Positions 1 to 8,702 of a stretch of 22,262 nt of DNA are shown here, in pieces. Location: assembly GCA_021325365.1 (NCBI GenBank), contig JAJPHF010000108.1, positions 1 to 22,262 on the forward strand. Reading direction: 5' to 3'. A program made the translations under genes and the position numbers. Within the stretch, counting starts at the first letter, position 1, and every line of letters starts with the position of its first letter. The notes below the pieces were generated by a model. It worked only from the letters and a program-made list of their open reading frames with translations. It was not told where the DNA came from and did not search any database. Origin of the DNA: Pseudomonadota bacterium (GTDB lineage Bacteria > Chloroflexota > UBA6077 > JAJPHF01).

Positions 1-258
1 AAACGATGCTCCTTGACCGGGTGGTTAACTGCTAGGCCGGGCGCGGGTTGGCGCGTGCTGGTCGGGCGCGGAAGGCCGCATCGTTTGCCCCGTACGATAC
101 TCCCCCGCTGGCCCGCGGCGGCCGCGGCCGGCGGGGGGAGGCCCCGGGCCGGGGACAGGCGGCGGGTGCGGGAAAGGCGTGTACGGGCAGGGACGGCGAC
201 CACGTCGCGCCGCGGGCGGGCGCTCTCCTGCGCGCCTCGCGGCCGGATGCTGGGGGCG

Positions 259-396
259 CGCCCTCACCCCGCCCCTCTCCCAGCGGGAGAGGGAGTAGGA
301 CGCCCTCACCCCCCTGCCCCCCGCTCGCGCAGGAGAGGGGGAGAACGAGGGGGACGCCCTCACCCCGGCCCTCTCCCAGAGGGAGAGGGGGAGGGA
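259..396. repeat. Three tandem hairpin repeat units (CCCTCACCCC family)
   Basis: Three units start with CGCCCTCACCCC near 259, 301 and 355. Units 1 and 3 continue into a short hairpin: CCCTCTCCC, a 3-base loop (AGC or AGA), then GGGAGAGGG. The middle unit is degenerate (CTGCCCCCCGCTCGCGCAGGAGAGG). A single related, degenerate unit is seen at 6164-6195. From memory such elements are very abundant between genes in Chloroflexota and some other high-GC phyla. They do not encode protein. Confidence 0.8.
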
Positions 397-430
397 CGCG
401 GCATCGACGGATTCGCTCGGACGCCGGGCA

Positions 431-450
431 GGGCGCAGCTAGCCGCGCCC
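431..450. repeat. Short imperfect palindrome GGGCGCAGCT/AGCCGCGCCC
   Basis: The two 10-base halves pair with a single mismatch and are followed by CTACA. This matches the general look of the GGGCGCAGC..GCGCCCCTACA intergenic elements that I recall from Chloroflexota genomes. The left part is repeated at 513-525 without the matching right half. Function is unknown. Confidence 0.5.
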
Positions 451-751
451 CTACATAGGAAGCTATTGGCGGGGGCCGGTCGTCCGGGGAGGGGCGGCGG
501 GCCATGGCGCGGGGGCGCAGCTAGCGGGGGCGCGCGACTGGAGAAAGGACCGAGGGATATCCGAGTGTGTCGAACTTCGCCGCGGTGCGGGGAAGTCACG
601 ATAGGCGGGGGCGCGGGCCGCGGGGCCGGGGGCCACAGGCGGGGGAGGCACGGGCCGACAGCCTAGAGGCTCGGTGCTCACGCGGACGGCCGTGGTGGGC
701 GGGCAGACTGCGCTCTCGGCTGTAGCGCTGGAGAGGACTGGAGGGGAGAGG

Positions 752-1036
752 ATGGGTGATCTGGCGCCCGCGGCGAGCGCGGGCACACAACCGACGATGG
801 TCTTTGGGGCTGAGCTGCACGCGGCGGCCGTGCAGGAGCGCGCGCGGAGGGTGCTCAAGGCGGACAAGAAGGCCGCGCTGGCGGGGCTTGGCGACGACGA
901 TCTGGGCCGGCTGAGCGAGACGTTCGAGGCGCTGCTGCGCGGTCCCGCCGACGTGGGCGCGCTCGCCGCGGAGCTAGAGGCGGCGCTGCGGGCGCTCAGC
1001 CCGGCCGCGGCGCTGGAGGGGGAGGGCGATGCTTAA
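752..1036 (+). CDS. Small hypothetical protein coupled to a Rad50-like ATPase
   Basis: Encodes 94 residues. The ATG at 752 follows a strong purine-rich ribosome binding site (GAGGGGAGAGG, 741-751); an upstream in-frame start at 674 has no such site. The protein is Ala/Leu/Glu-rich and probably helical, without signal peptide, membrane segment or cysteines. Its last 8 bases overlap the start of the ATPase at 1029, so the two are very likely translated together, which suggests a partner or regulatory subunit. I do not recognise the family. Residues 30-70 (AAVQERARRVLKADKKAALA onward) look like a small helical domain. It could be an accessory factor of the ATPase or simply a co-transcribed protein. 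Confidence 0.7.
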   Translation: MGDLAPAASAGTQPTMVFGAELHAAAVQERARRVLKADKKAALAGLGDDDLGRLSETFEALLRGPADVGALAAELEAALRALSPAAALEGEGDA

Positions 1037-3437
1037 GCAGGTGACGGCGCGCAACTGGCGGGCGTTCGACGCGGTGGCGATCGACCTGCGGCCGGGCCTG
1101 AACGTGCTGCTCGGGCCGAACGGCGCCGGCAAGACGTCGCTGCTGGAGGCGGCCGCCTTCGCCCTGGCCGGCGCGCCCGCGACGCTGTCCGACGCGAAGC
1201 AGATGGTGCGCGTCGACGGCCAGCCGGTCGACGTGGCGGTGGCCCTGGAGCTGGACGGCACGGGCTGGGAGGTCAGCCGCGCGCTGGGGGCGGCCGGGCA
1301 CCAGGGCACGGCCGCGCTGCGCCGCGGCAACACGACGGCGGCCGAGGGCCGTGAGCGGGTGGCGGCCAAGCTGGAAGAGCTGCTGGGCGTGCCGTCCGAC
1401 TTCTACCTGCGCATCCTGTACATGCCCGAGGGGGACGTGTACCGCTTCCTGACGAACCCGCCGCTGGCAGCGCTCGACGCGCACCTGCAGCGCGTGCTCG
1501 GGCTGGAGCAGTTGAAGCTGATCGATCAGGCGGCCGGCCGGGTCAAGCGCGAGATCGACCGCCAGCAGGCGAGCCTGACGCCATTGGCCGAGCAAGTGGC
1601 GCGGCGCGACCAGGCGCTGGCCGCGGGGCGCGCTCGTTGGAGCGGCGACCCGATCGAGCGGCGCGACTGGCTGGAGGATGAGTGTGAGCGCCTGAGCGCC
1701 GCGCGGGTGACGGCGGCGAGGGAGCGGCACGCGGCGGCTGACGCCATGCACGCCGTGGAGCGACGCCTGGCCGAGCTGGAGCAGGTCGACCGCGAGCTGG
1801 CGCCGCTGGCGGCGAGCGACCCGACCGGAGCATACCTGGCGGCGGTCGCCGCGTGCGGGCGGCTCGAGCTGGCCGTCAAGCGGCTGGACAGCGAGCTGGG
1901 CGAGGCGACGGCGCGGCAGAGGGCGCTGGGCGAGCAGCGCCGGGCGCTGGCCGCGCGCGGCCCCGCCGAGCTGGCCGCCGAGGACCCGTCGCTGGCGGCC
2001 CTGCTGGCCGAGACGGCGACGGCGGTCCAGGAGCTTGACGCCGCGCTGATGGCGGCGGGGGTGGAGCGCCAGGCGGCCGCCGAGCGGGCGCGGGCGCTGC
2101 GGGCGAGCGCGCCGGCGGACCTGGTGGCGGACGATGCGGCGCTGCGAGCGCGGCGCGACGAGCGCGCGGCGCGGCTGCGGGAGATCGACGCCGCGCTGGC
2201 GGGAGCCGCGGTCGAGCGGCAGCAGGTGCAGGAGAGCACGGCGTTCCTGACCGCCCACGCGCCGGGCGCCGGGACCGAGCCCACCTGTCCGGTGTGCCGC
2301 CAGCCGCTGCCGGAAGCCCTGCGCCAGCGGCTGCTGGCCGAGAACGGCGCGCGCGAGGTCGAGCTGGCGGAGCGCGTGGCGGCGCTGCAAGCCGAGCGCG
2401 CGGCGGCGGTGGCGGCCGAGCAGGCGGAGGCCGAGGCGTTGAAGCAGCGGCTGCTCGAGGAGAACGCCGCGCGAGCGGCGAAGGCCGAGGAGCGTGAGCG
2501 GGCGCTGCAGGCGGAGCGCCAGGCACGCGAGGACGCCGTGCGGACCGCCGCGGCCGCCGTGCGCCAGCGGCTGCTCGCCGCGCACGACGCGGACGCGCAG
2601 GCGCTGGGCGACCGGATCGCCGCGCTAAGCGCCGAACGGCAGACGGAACGGGCGGCGCTCGAGGCTGCCGAGGTCCGCGAGGGCGCCGCCTTGAAGGCGC
2701 GGCAGCGGCTGGACGCCCTAACGGCACGACGACAGGAGCTGCTGCCCGGGGAAGCGAGCCCGGACAGCCTGCGCGCCGAGCACGAGGAGCTGATCAAGAA
2801 GGAGGCCACGGCGCGCGAGCAGGAGGCGATGCTGGGCAAGGCGCTGGCCGAGGCGCAGGAGGAGCTGGCGACGCTGCACGGCTACCTGAACGTTGCCTCG
2901 ATGGCGGGCCGCTCGCCGGAGGATCTCGCCGCCGCGCGGGTGGCGCTGGCGCGGCGGGAGCTGCTGGCCGACCTGTTCGCGGCGGCCACCAAGGCGACGA
3001 TAACGCGGCTACAGCGCGGCGCGCTCGCCGAAGCCTACGACGCGGTGGCGCGGGCCTGGGAGGAGTTCAGCGGCTGGGCCGGAGCGCGTCTGGAGCCGGA
3101 CGCGAAGGGCAAGCGGCTGGCCGTGCGGCGCGACGGGCGCAGCCTAGAGCTGGCGCAGCTGAGCGGCGGCGAGCGCGCGGCGTTTCTGGCGCTGCTGCAC
3201 GCTTACCTGGGCCGGCACTTCGGGCGCGGCGGCTTCCTGCTGCTGGACGAGCCGCTAGAGCACCTGGACGCGGCCAACGGCCGAAAGCTGTTGCAGCATC
3301 TCGTGCGGGCGTGCGCGGCGGGCACGCTGTCGCAGGTGGTGATCGCCACGGTGGAGGCGGACGTGGTCCGGGCGGCGATCCGCGACGGGGAGGCGCACGT
3401 CATCACGCTGCCGCCGAGCGCGAACGGGCGGGCGTAG
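1029..3437 (+). CDS. Rad50/SMC-like AAA ATPase with zinc hook
   Basis: Encodes 802 residues with the architecture of a Rad50/SbcC-type ATPase. Walker A is GPNGAGKTS at residues 29-37. A long Ala/Glu/Arg-rich coiled coil spans about 180-650 and is broken by the zinc-hook motif CPVC at 420-423. The ABC signature LSGGE sits at 711-715 and Walker B LLLDEP has D740 and E741. Rad50 proteins use ATP to bridge or process DNA ends, the hook dimerising through zinc. This one is at the short end of the family. No Mre11/SbcD nuclease gene lies next to it here; instead the ATG at 1029 is coupled to a 94-residue protein. A role in DNA repair is inferred from the family. It could also be a RecF/RecN-like or defence-related ATPase. 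Confidence 0.88.
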   Translation: MLKQVTARNWRAFDAVAIDLRPGLNVLLGPNGAGKTSLLEAAAFALAGAPATLSDAKQMVRVDGQPVDVAVALELDGTGWEVSRALGAAGHQGTAALRRGNTTAAEGRERVAAKLEELLGVPSDFYLRILYMPEGDVYRFLTNPPLAALDAHLQRVLGLEQLKLIDQAAGRVKREIDRQQASLTPLAEQVARRDQALAAGRARWSGDPIERRDWLEDECERLSAARVTAARERHAAADAMHAVERRLAELEQVDRELAPLAASDPTGAYLAAVAACGRLELAVKRLDSELGEATARQRALGEQRRALAARGPAELAAEDPSLAALLAETATAVQELDAALMAAGVERQAAAERARALRASAPADLVADDAALRARRDERAARLREIDAALAGAAVERQQVQESTAFLTAHAPGAGTEPTCPVCRQPLPEALRQRLLAENGAREVELAERVAALQAERAAAVAAEQAEAEALKQRLLEENAARAAKAEERERALQAERQAREDAVRTAAAAVRQRLLAAHDADAQALGDRIAALSAERQTERAALEAAEVREGAALKARQRLDALTARRQELLPGEASPDSLRAEHEELIKKEATAREQEAMLGKALAEAQEELATLHGYLNVASMAGRSPEDLAAARVALARRELLADLFAAATKATITRLQRGALAEAYDAVARAWEEFSGWAGARLEPDAKGKRLAVRRDGRSLELAQLSGGERAAFLALLHAYLGRHFGRGGFLLLDEPLEHLDAANGRKLLQHLVRACAAGTLSQVVIATVEADVVRAAIRDGEAHVITLPPSANGRA

Positions 3438-3569
3438 GCGAGGCCCTGCACCGCCGCGAGTGCGTGGTCGATCCGCGGCCGGCGTTGACACTCGCCCGCG
3501 GCCGCAGTACCCTCGCTTCGAGAGGGCCGGGCCGCCCGCAGTCAGGCCGCGGCCGGGGAGGAGCGCACG

Positions 3570-4040
3570 ATGCAGACGGAGGAGCGGGCGGGCGAGGCTC
3601 AGCGGGAGGCGCTACAGGCGCGAATGGCACGGCACCTGGTCCGCTTCACGGACGTGCAGCCGGATTGGTCGATCTTCACGAAGACCAAGCAGCCGGGGAA
3701 CGAGCGCGCGGTGTTCCAGTACGTCGGCCCGAACGGCCACGGCACGATGGACGCCTGGGCGCTGCCGGCCGCGCACTTCGGCATCTATATGCTCTACGTG
3801 CCGCCGGGCGGCGGCTCGCCGTACCACACGCACGCCCACGAGGAAGTGTTCACCGTGCTGGAGGGGCGGATGAGCTTCTACTGGGAGGAGGACGGCGCGG
3901 AGGCGGAGGTAGTGCTGGGGCCGAAGGACCTGGTGTACTGCCCGCCGAACCAGCGGCTAAAGTTCGTGAACACGGGCGTCGAGCCCGCCTGGATCCACGT
4001 GGCGCTGGGCGGCGAAGCGGCGCCGCCGCAGTACGAGTAG
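3570..4040 (+). CDS. Cupin-domain protein
   Basis: Encodes 156 residues. The ATG at 3570 follows GGGGAGGAG (3555-3563). A single cupin barrel occupies about residues 60-150. Motif 1 is visible as PYHTHAHEE at 84-92, with H86, H88 and E92 in the expected positions and G99 closing it. Motif 2 (PPNQRLKFVN) has Lys where the fourth metal ligand, His, is normal, so metal binding may be incomplete or different. There is no signal peptide. Cupins bind small molecules, metals or sugars as enzymes or sensors, and the substrate cannot be told from sequence. It lies 132 bp after the ATPase and probably forms its own unit, ending at the palindrome at 4047-4098. Confidence 0.85.
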   Translation: MQTEERAGEAQREALQARMARHLVRFTDVQPDWSIFTKTKQPGNERAVFQYVGPNGHGTMDAWALPAAHFGIYMLYVPPGGGSPYHTHAHEEVFTVLEGRMSFYWEEDGAEAEVVLGPKDLVYCPPNQRLKFVNTGVEPAWIHVALGGEAAPPQYE

Positions 4041-4046
4041 GCCGTG

Positions 4047-4098
4047 GGGGATAGGGGATAGGGAGTAGGGCCGGCCCTACTCCCTATCCCCTATCCCC
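4047..4098. terminator. Perfect 52-bp palindrome between convergent genes
   Basis: Two perfectly complementary 26-base arms (4047-4072 and 4073-4098) meet at GGCCGGCC-like sequence with no spacer. The arms are built from repeated GGGGATA and GGGAGTAGGG words. It begins 7 bases after the cupin stop and ends 15 bases from the Amt stop on the other strand. It could act as a terminator in both directions, although there is no T-run. It may instead be a dispersed palindromic element of the type I associate with Chloroflexota. Confidence 0.65.
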
Positions 4099-4112
4099 TA
4101 TTCCCCGCGGAG

Positions 4113-5363
<1,251 letters not shown>

Positions 5364-5504
5364 GGCCCACTCCCATCGTGTGTTGGCCTCACTGGCCTCA
5401 CTGTAGGCGGGGGCCCGACAGGGGGGCATCGGACGGCTCATACGAAAATGCGCGACGCGGGATTGTGCAGCGTGCATGAGGAGGGTAGCAGGCTGTTGGC
5501 GAGG

Positions 5505-5521
5505 CTGGGGGACACCCCCAG
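5505..5521. repeat. Small hairpin, GGGGACACCCCCA repeat type
   Basis: CTGGGGG and CCCCCAG (7 bp) flank a 3-base ACA loop and are followed by ACCCCCG. The unit lies in the gap between the Amt start and the stop of the gene at 5605-5976, so it could end transcription of that gene. It also resembles a dispersed element common in metagenomic Chloroflexota. The rest of 5364-5604 holds no gene. Confidence 0.4.
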
Positions 5522-5604
5522 ACCCCCGAAGAGAGGAGATGTGGGAGGATGCCCCCCACGGCCCCCAGCTAGGGGAGCACTGCTGTGCCCCAGGGACGAG
5601 GGGG

Positions 5605-5976
5605 TTAGCTGGCGGGGTCGAGGGCGTCGGCGATCCAGCCGTGGACCTCGGCGCAGAGGGTGAGCTTGGAGCCGTTGCCACCCGGCGCGCCGGGGTCGTA
5701 GTTCCACAGGTTCATGAGCACGTTGCCCGTGCGGGTGCGCGCGACGGGGTTGCGCCAGTGGAGGCGGGCGCCGATGTGGCGGTGGTCCGCGAGGTGGTAG
5801 AGCACGAGGTGCTCCTCGCGGGGCTGCGCGGCTGGCCCCCACCGTAGGCGGGTGAACTCGACCCAGCGATACTCACCCAGCCCACCGCGATCGAACAGCC
5901 GGAAGCCGCTGTTCACCAGGCTGGCTTCTACGTGAGCGACGACCTGGCGGAAGAGGAGGTCCTGCCGTCGTTCCAT
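5605..5976 (-). CDS. Conserved-looking hypothetical protein
   Basis: Encodes 123 residues. I chose the ATG at 5976 (MERRQDLLF) because GGGAG lies about 9 bases upstream; an in-frame ATG at 6000 would add eight residues. The protein is soluble, without signal peptide or membrane segment. It is rich in aromatic and charged residues, with blocks such as YRWVEFTRLRWGP and MNLWNYDPG that suggest a compact alpha/beta fold. I do not recognise the family. It shares its strand with amt 241 bp downstream, but the intervening hairpin makes a common transcript uncertain. Coding bias and the ribosome site support a real gene. Confidence 0.7.
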   Translation of the reverse strand: MERRQDLLFRQVVAHVEASLVNSGFRLFDRGGLGEYRWVEFTRLRWGPAAQPREEHLVLYHLADHRHIGARLHWRNPVARTRTGNVLMNLWNYDPGAPGGNGSKLTLCAEVHGWIADALDPAS

Positions 5977-6136
5977 TTGTCGTTCTCCCAGGTAGATCAT
6001 CGGCAGGCGACGGCTGGCGGGACGAATAATCCGCGGGCGGTGGCGTTAAGGACCGGTGAATGCCACAGGGGCATGGGCCGCGGGGTGTGGCGGCCGCGCC
6101 CGCCGGACTACGGTTTCGCCGGACGGGCGAGGGGTG

Positions 6137-6142
6137 TATATT
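6137..6142 (+). promoter_or_regulatory. Possible -10 box upstream of the amidohydrolase
   Basis: TATATT stands out in a GC-rich divergent region, 131 bp before the GTG at 6268. The position 17 bp upstream (TTTCGC) is a poor -35, so only the -10 is suggested. A degenerate hairpin repeat (6164-6195) would lie in the transcribed leader. Confidence 0.3.
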
Positions 6143-6163
6143 ACGGGCACGGTAGGGGCATGG

Positions 6164-6195
6164 CCTCACCCCCAGCCCCTCTCCCGCGGGGTGAG
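6164..6195. repeat. Degenerate hairpin repeat in the leader of the amidohydrolase
   Basis: CTCACCCC (6165-6172) pairs with GGGGTGAG (6188-6195) around a 15-base loop containing CAGCCCCTCTCCC. It is related to the three units at 259-396. Its place between the putative promoter and the start codon could affect expression, but it may be a neutral insertion. Confidence 0.5.
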
Positions 6196-6267
6196 AAGGG
6201 CAGCAAAAGCTTGTCGCACATACGTGGCGAGGGAGCGGGTCGGGGCGGGGCCGTGCAGGAGGCGGCG

Positions 6268-7431
6268 GTGGCGGACACGGGGTTGCTGTTGCGGGGCGGT
6301 CGGGTGGTGGACCCCGCCCAGGGGCTAGACGGCCTGCTGGACGTGCGGGTGCGGGACGGCCGTATCGAGGCGGTCGGCGCGGGGCTGGACGCGGTGGGCG
6401 CCGAGGTGCTGGACGTGACCGGGCTGCTGGTGGTGCCGGGGCTGATCGACGCGCACGTCCACTGCTTTCGCGGCTTCGGCGCGAACAGCATGGACCCCGA
6501 CCTGCTCGGCGTGAGTCGGGGCGTGACGACCGTGGTGGACGCGGGCTCGTCGGGCCACAGCAGCTTCGGCCTGTTCCGCGAGCACATCATGGAGCGCGCG
6601 AAGACGCGCGTGCTGGCCTATGTGAACCTCTCGACGCTCGGCTCGGTGGTGAACCCGCAGTTCGCCAAGCTGGGCGACCCGCGGCTGATCGATCCCGAGG
6701 GCATCGCCCGGACCGCCGCCGAGCACCGCGACCGCCTGGTGGGCATGAAGTGGATGGCGACGGCGAGCGCGCTCGGGCCGCTCGGCCTGGAACCGCTACG
6801 GCGCGGCCGGGCGATCGCCGACGAGGTGGGGCTGCGGGTGCTGGTACACATCGGCGAGTCGTGGGGCGACGGGCCGACGCAGCCCATCGAGCAGGTGGTG
6901 GAGCTGCTGCGGCCGGACGACACGGTGACGCACATGTACACCGGGCACCGCGGCGGCCTGCTGGACGCGAACGGGCGGCTGGCGCCGGCGGTGCGCGAGG
7001 CGCGGGCGCGGGGCGTGCGCTTCGACATCGGGCACGGCGCGAACAACCTGAGCTTCGCGGTGGCGCAGCGCCTGCTTGACCAGGACTTCCCGCCCGACGC
7101 CGTCTCGACCGACGCCAGTCACCTGAGCGTGCGGGGACCGGTGTACGACCTGCCGACCACGATGAGCAAGCTGCTGGGGCTGGGGCTGCCGCTCAGGGAG
7201 GTGGTAGCCATGGCCACGAGCCAGGCGGCCGACCTGCTGGGCCGTGCCGACGAGCTGGGCTCGCTGGCGGTGGGGCGGGTGGCCGACGTGTCGGTGCTGC
7301 GGCTGGAGGAGCGCGACTGGACGGCGCGCGACTCGCGCCGCGAGACGCTCACCGTGCGCCAGCAGCTCGTGCCGGTGTTCGCCGTGCGCGCCGGCGAGGT
7401 CATCTACCCGCGCCCGCCGGACGGACCGTAG
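6268..7431 (+). CDS. Amidohydrolase/deacetylase family metallohydrolase
   Basis: Encodes 387 residues. The GTG at 6268 is placed 5 bases after AGGAGG (6257-6262); the longer open frame upstream runs through a repeat. The amidohydrolase metal site is visible: H63 and H65 (DAHVH), K161 (GMKW, probably carboxylated and bridging), H194 (VHIGES), H222 (THMY) and D282 (STDASH). This pattern fits the Atu3266/EF0837 deacetylase group, often labelled dihydroorotase-like, which cleaves acetyl ester or amide bonds of small hydroxy or amino acids. The exact substrate is unknown. A second metallohydrolase follows 108 bp downstream on the same strand, suggesting co-expression. No signal peptide, so cytoplasmic. 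Confidence 0.88.
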   Translation: MADTGLLLRGGRVVDPAQGLDGLLDVRVRDGRIEAVGAGLDAVGAEVLDVTGLLVVPGLIDAHVHCFRGFGANSMDPDLLGVSRGVTTVVDAGSSGHSSFGLFREHIMERAKTRVLAYVNLSTLGSVVNPQFAKLGDPRLIDPEGIARTAAEHRDRLVGMKWMATASALGPLGLEPLRRGRAIADEVGLRVLVHIGESWGDGPTQPIEQVVELLRPDDTVTHMYTGHRGGLLDANGRLAPAVREARARGVRFDIGHGANNLSFAVAQRLLDQDFPPDAVSTDASHLSVRGPVYDLPTTMSKLLGLGLPLREVVAMATSQAADLLGRADELGSLAVGRVADVSVLRLEERDWTARDSRRETLTVRQQLVPVFAVRAGEVIYPRPPDGP

Positions 7432-7539
7432 CGAGTGTTGGGTGCTGAGTAGGGACGCGGGCTGACCTTCCGATGGTGTCGGGGCGCTGCTTGCTGCGCC
7501 CTGTTGAGCAGCCAGCTGTTGTGCAAAGAGAGGGAGCAC

Positions 7540-8577
7540 ATGCAGACGATCGAGGCGAGCAACCCCGCGGTGGCGGCGCCGCCGGACCCGACGAAGGCGC
7601 GCTACGTCAAGTCGTACGCTATCCGTCGCGCCTATTCCGAGGAGGTTCAGTGCCCGCCGAACGTGCCGGGCGTGAAGGATGCGATCGACATCCACTGCCA
7701 CGCGCACGAGGGGCAGCAGGACGCGCTTACCCTGGCGCAGCACGCCTCGAAGCAGGGCATGCGGGGCATTCTGTACAAGACGATCGTCGGGCGCGCGAAT
7801 CCGGTGGCCGCCGTGCAGCGGGTGCAGGAGGCGCTGCACCGCTGGTGCGACGTGGAGGGTGTCGAGCCCATCCAGTGCTGGGCCGGCTACAACGTGGCGC
7901 CGACCGGCAAGCCGCCGTCGGCCGCGGCGACGCGCGAGCAGCTCGAGGCGGGCGTGGTGGGCGTGTGGATGCCGGTGGCGATGCACGCGAACACGCTGCA
8001 CCAGGTGGGTGGCAAGCCGATCTGGTGGGGCGAGTCGAAGAACCCGTACGAGCAGGTGCCGCCGATGCCGTGGGACGAGGCGCTGCGGATCGGCCACTAC
8101 CTGCTGGACGAGCACGGCAAGCTGAAGCCGGAGATCTGCGAGATCATCCACATGGTGGCCGACTACGGCCGGACGCTGTTCTTCGCCCACGCTACCCACG
8201 CCGAGGTCTTCGCCATGGCCGAGGAGGGCAACAAGGTAGGCCTCAAGCAGATGGTGTCTGACCACCCGTTCAGCCCGTTCGTGGACCTGAGCGTGGAGCA
8301 GATGCAGGAGCTGGTGGGGTTCGGCGCCACGATGAACTTCACGTATGACGAGCTATCGCCGCTGCTGGGCGTGGACCCGTTCCGCATGTACCAGGCGATC
8401 CGAGCCGTGGGGCCGGAGCACTGCACGCTGTCGAGCGACGCGGGTGAGCCGCTGTTCCCGAACTCGGTGGAGTGCATGCGGCTGATGCGGGGCTACATGC
8501 GGGCTTTCGGGCTGACCGAGGACGAGCTGAAGCTGGTGACGACGACCAACCCGGCGCGCCTCTGCGGCGACGCCTGA
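7540..8577 (+). CDS. DUF6282-like metal-dependent hydrolase
   Basis: Encodes 345 residues. The ATG at 7540 follows AGAGAGGGAG; an in-frame ATG 12 codons earlier lacks a ribosome site. Near the N-terminus DIHCHAHE gives H52 and H54, the HxH metal motif of amidohydrolase-like TIM barrels. Further on, AGVVGVWMPV, FFAHATHAE and SDAGEPLFPN match the DUF6282 family as I remember it. These proteins are predicted hydrolases with no firmly assigned substrate that I know of. The gene lies directly after another metallohydrolase and before a very strong hairpin, so the two may form a small operon acting on successive intermediates. The DUF number is from memory; the amidohydrolase-like fold is more certain. 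Confidence 0.82.
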   Translation: MQTIEASNPAVAAPPDPTKARYVKSYAIRRAYSEEVQCPPNVPGVKDAIDIHCHAHEGQQDALTLAQHASKQGMRGILYKTIVGRANPVAAVQRVQEALHRWCDVEGVEPIQCWAGYNVAPTGKPPSAAATREQLEAGVVGVWMPVAMHANTLHQVGGKPIWWGESKNPYEQVPPMPWDEALRIGHYLLDEHGKLKPEICEIIHMVADYGRTLFFAHATHAEVFAMAEEGNKVGLKQMVSDHPFSPFVDLSVEQMQELVGFGATMNFTYDELSPLLGVDPFRMYQAIRAVGPEHCTLSSDAGEPLFPNSVECMRLMRGYMRAFGLTEDELKLVTTTNPARLCGDA

Positions 8578-8636
8578 CGCGCCCCCGGGAGGCGCCGGCC
8601 CTCCGCCCGGCGAGGGAGGCCTGTCGCGGTGATCGG

Positions 8637-8702
8637 CCAAGCGCACACGCTACAGGGAGCAGGTCTCCGACGAGACCTGCTCCCTGTAGCGTGTGCGCTT
8701 GG
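8637..8702. terminator. Perfect 31-bp hairpin with 4-base loop
   Basis: Positions 8637-8667 and 8672-8702 are perfectly complementary around the loop CGAC. The stem starts 59 bases after the stop of the DUF6282-like gene. This is far longer than a usual intrinsic terminator stem and no T-run follows. It may still stop transcription or protect the 3' end of the mRNA. Confidence 0.65.

Larger units (their letters stand above)
1..751. other. Gene-free region with dispersed repeats
   Basis: No convincing gene lies here. The open frames on both strands are rich in Arg, Pro and Gly, lack ribosome binding sites and run through hairpin repeats, as expected for GC-rich non-coding DNA. The stretch holds the triple repeat at 259-396 and a second element at 431-450. 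A 13-base word (GGGCGCAGCTAGC) occurs at 431-443 and again at 513-525. No clear sigma-70 promoter was found for the gene starting at 752. Confidence 0.6.

Noticed and set aside
259..396. Tandem units considered as a CRISPR array
   Set aside because: The units abut without unique spacers, differ in length and form internal hairpins, so they are palindromic intergenic repeats.
13..666. 217-codon plus-strand open frame at the window start
   Set aside because: It runs through the triple hairpin repeat, is dominated by Arg, Gly and Pro, and has no ribosome site.
996..2585. Long minus-strand open frame (529 codons) inside the Rad50-like gene
   Set aside because: It is Arg/Leu/Gln/Pro-rich with no domain and mirrors the Ala/Glu-rich coiled coil on the plus strand, a usual effect of high GC at third codon positions.
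6796..8265. Long minus-strand open frame (489 codons) across the two metallohydrolases
   Set aside because: It spans two clear plus-strand genes, is His/Arg/Leu-rich and has no domain.
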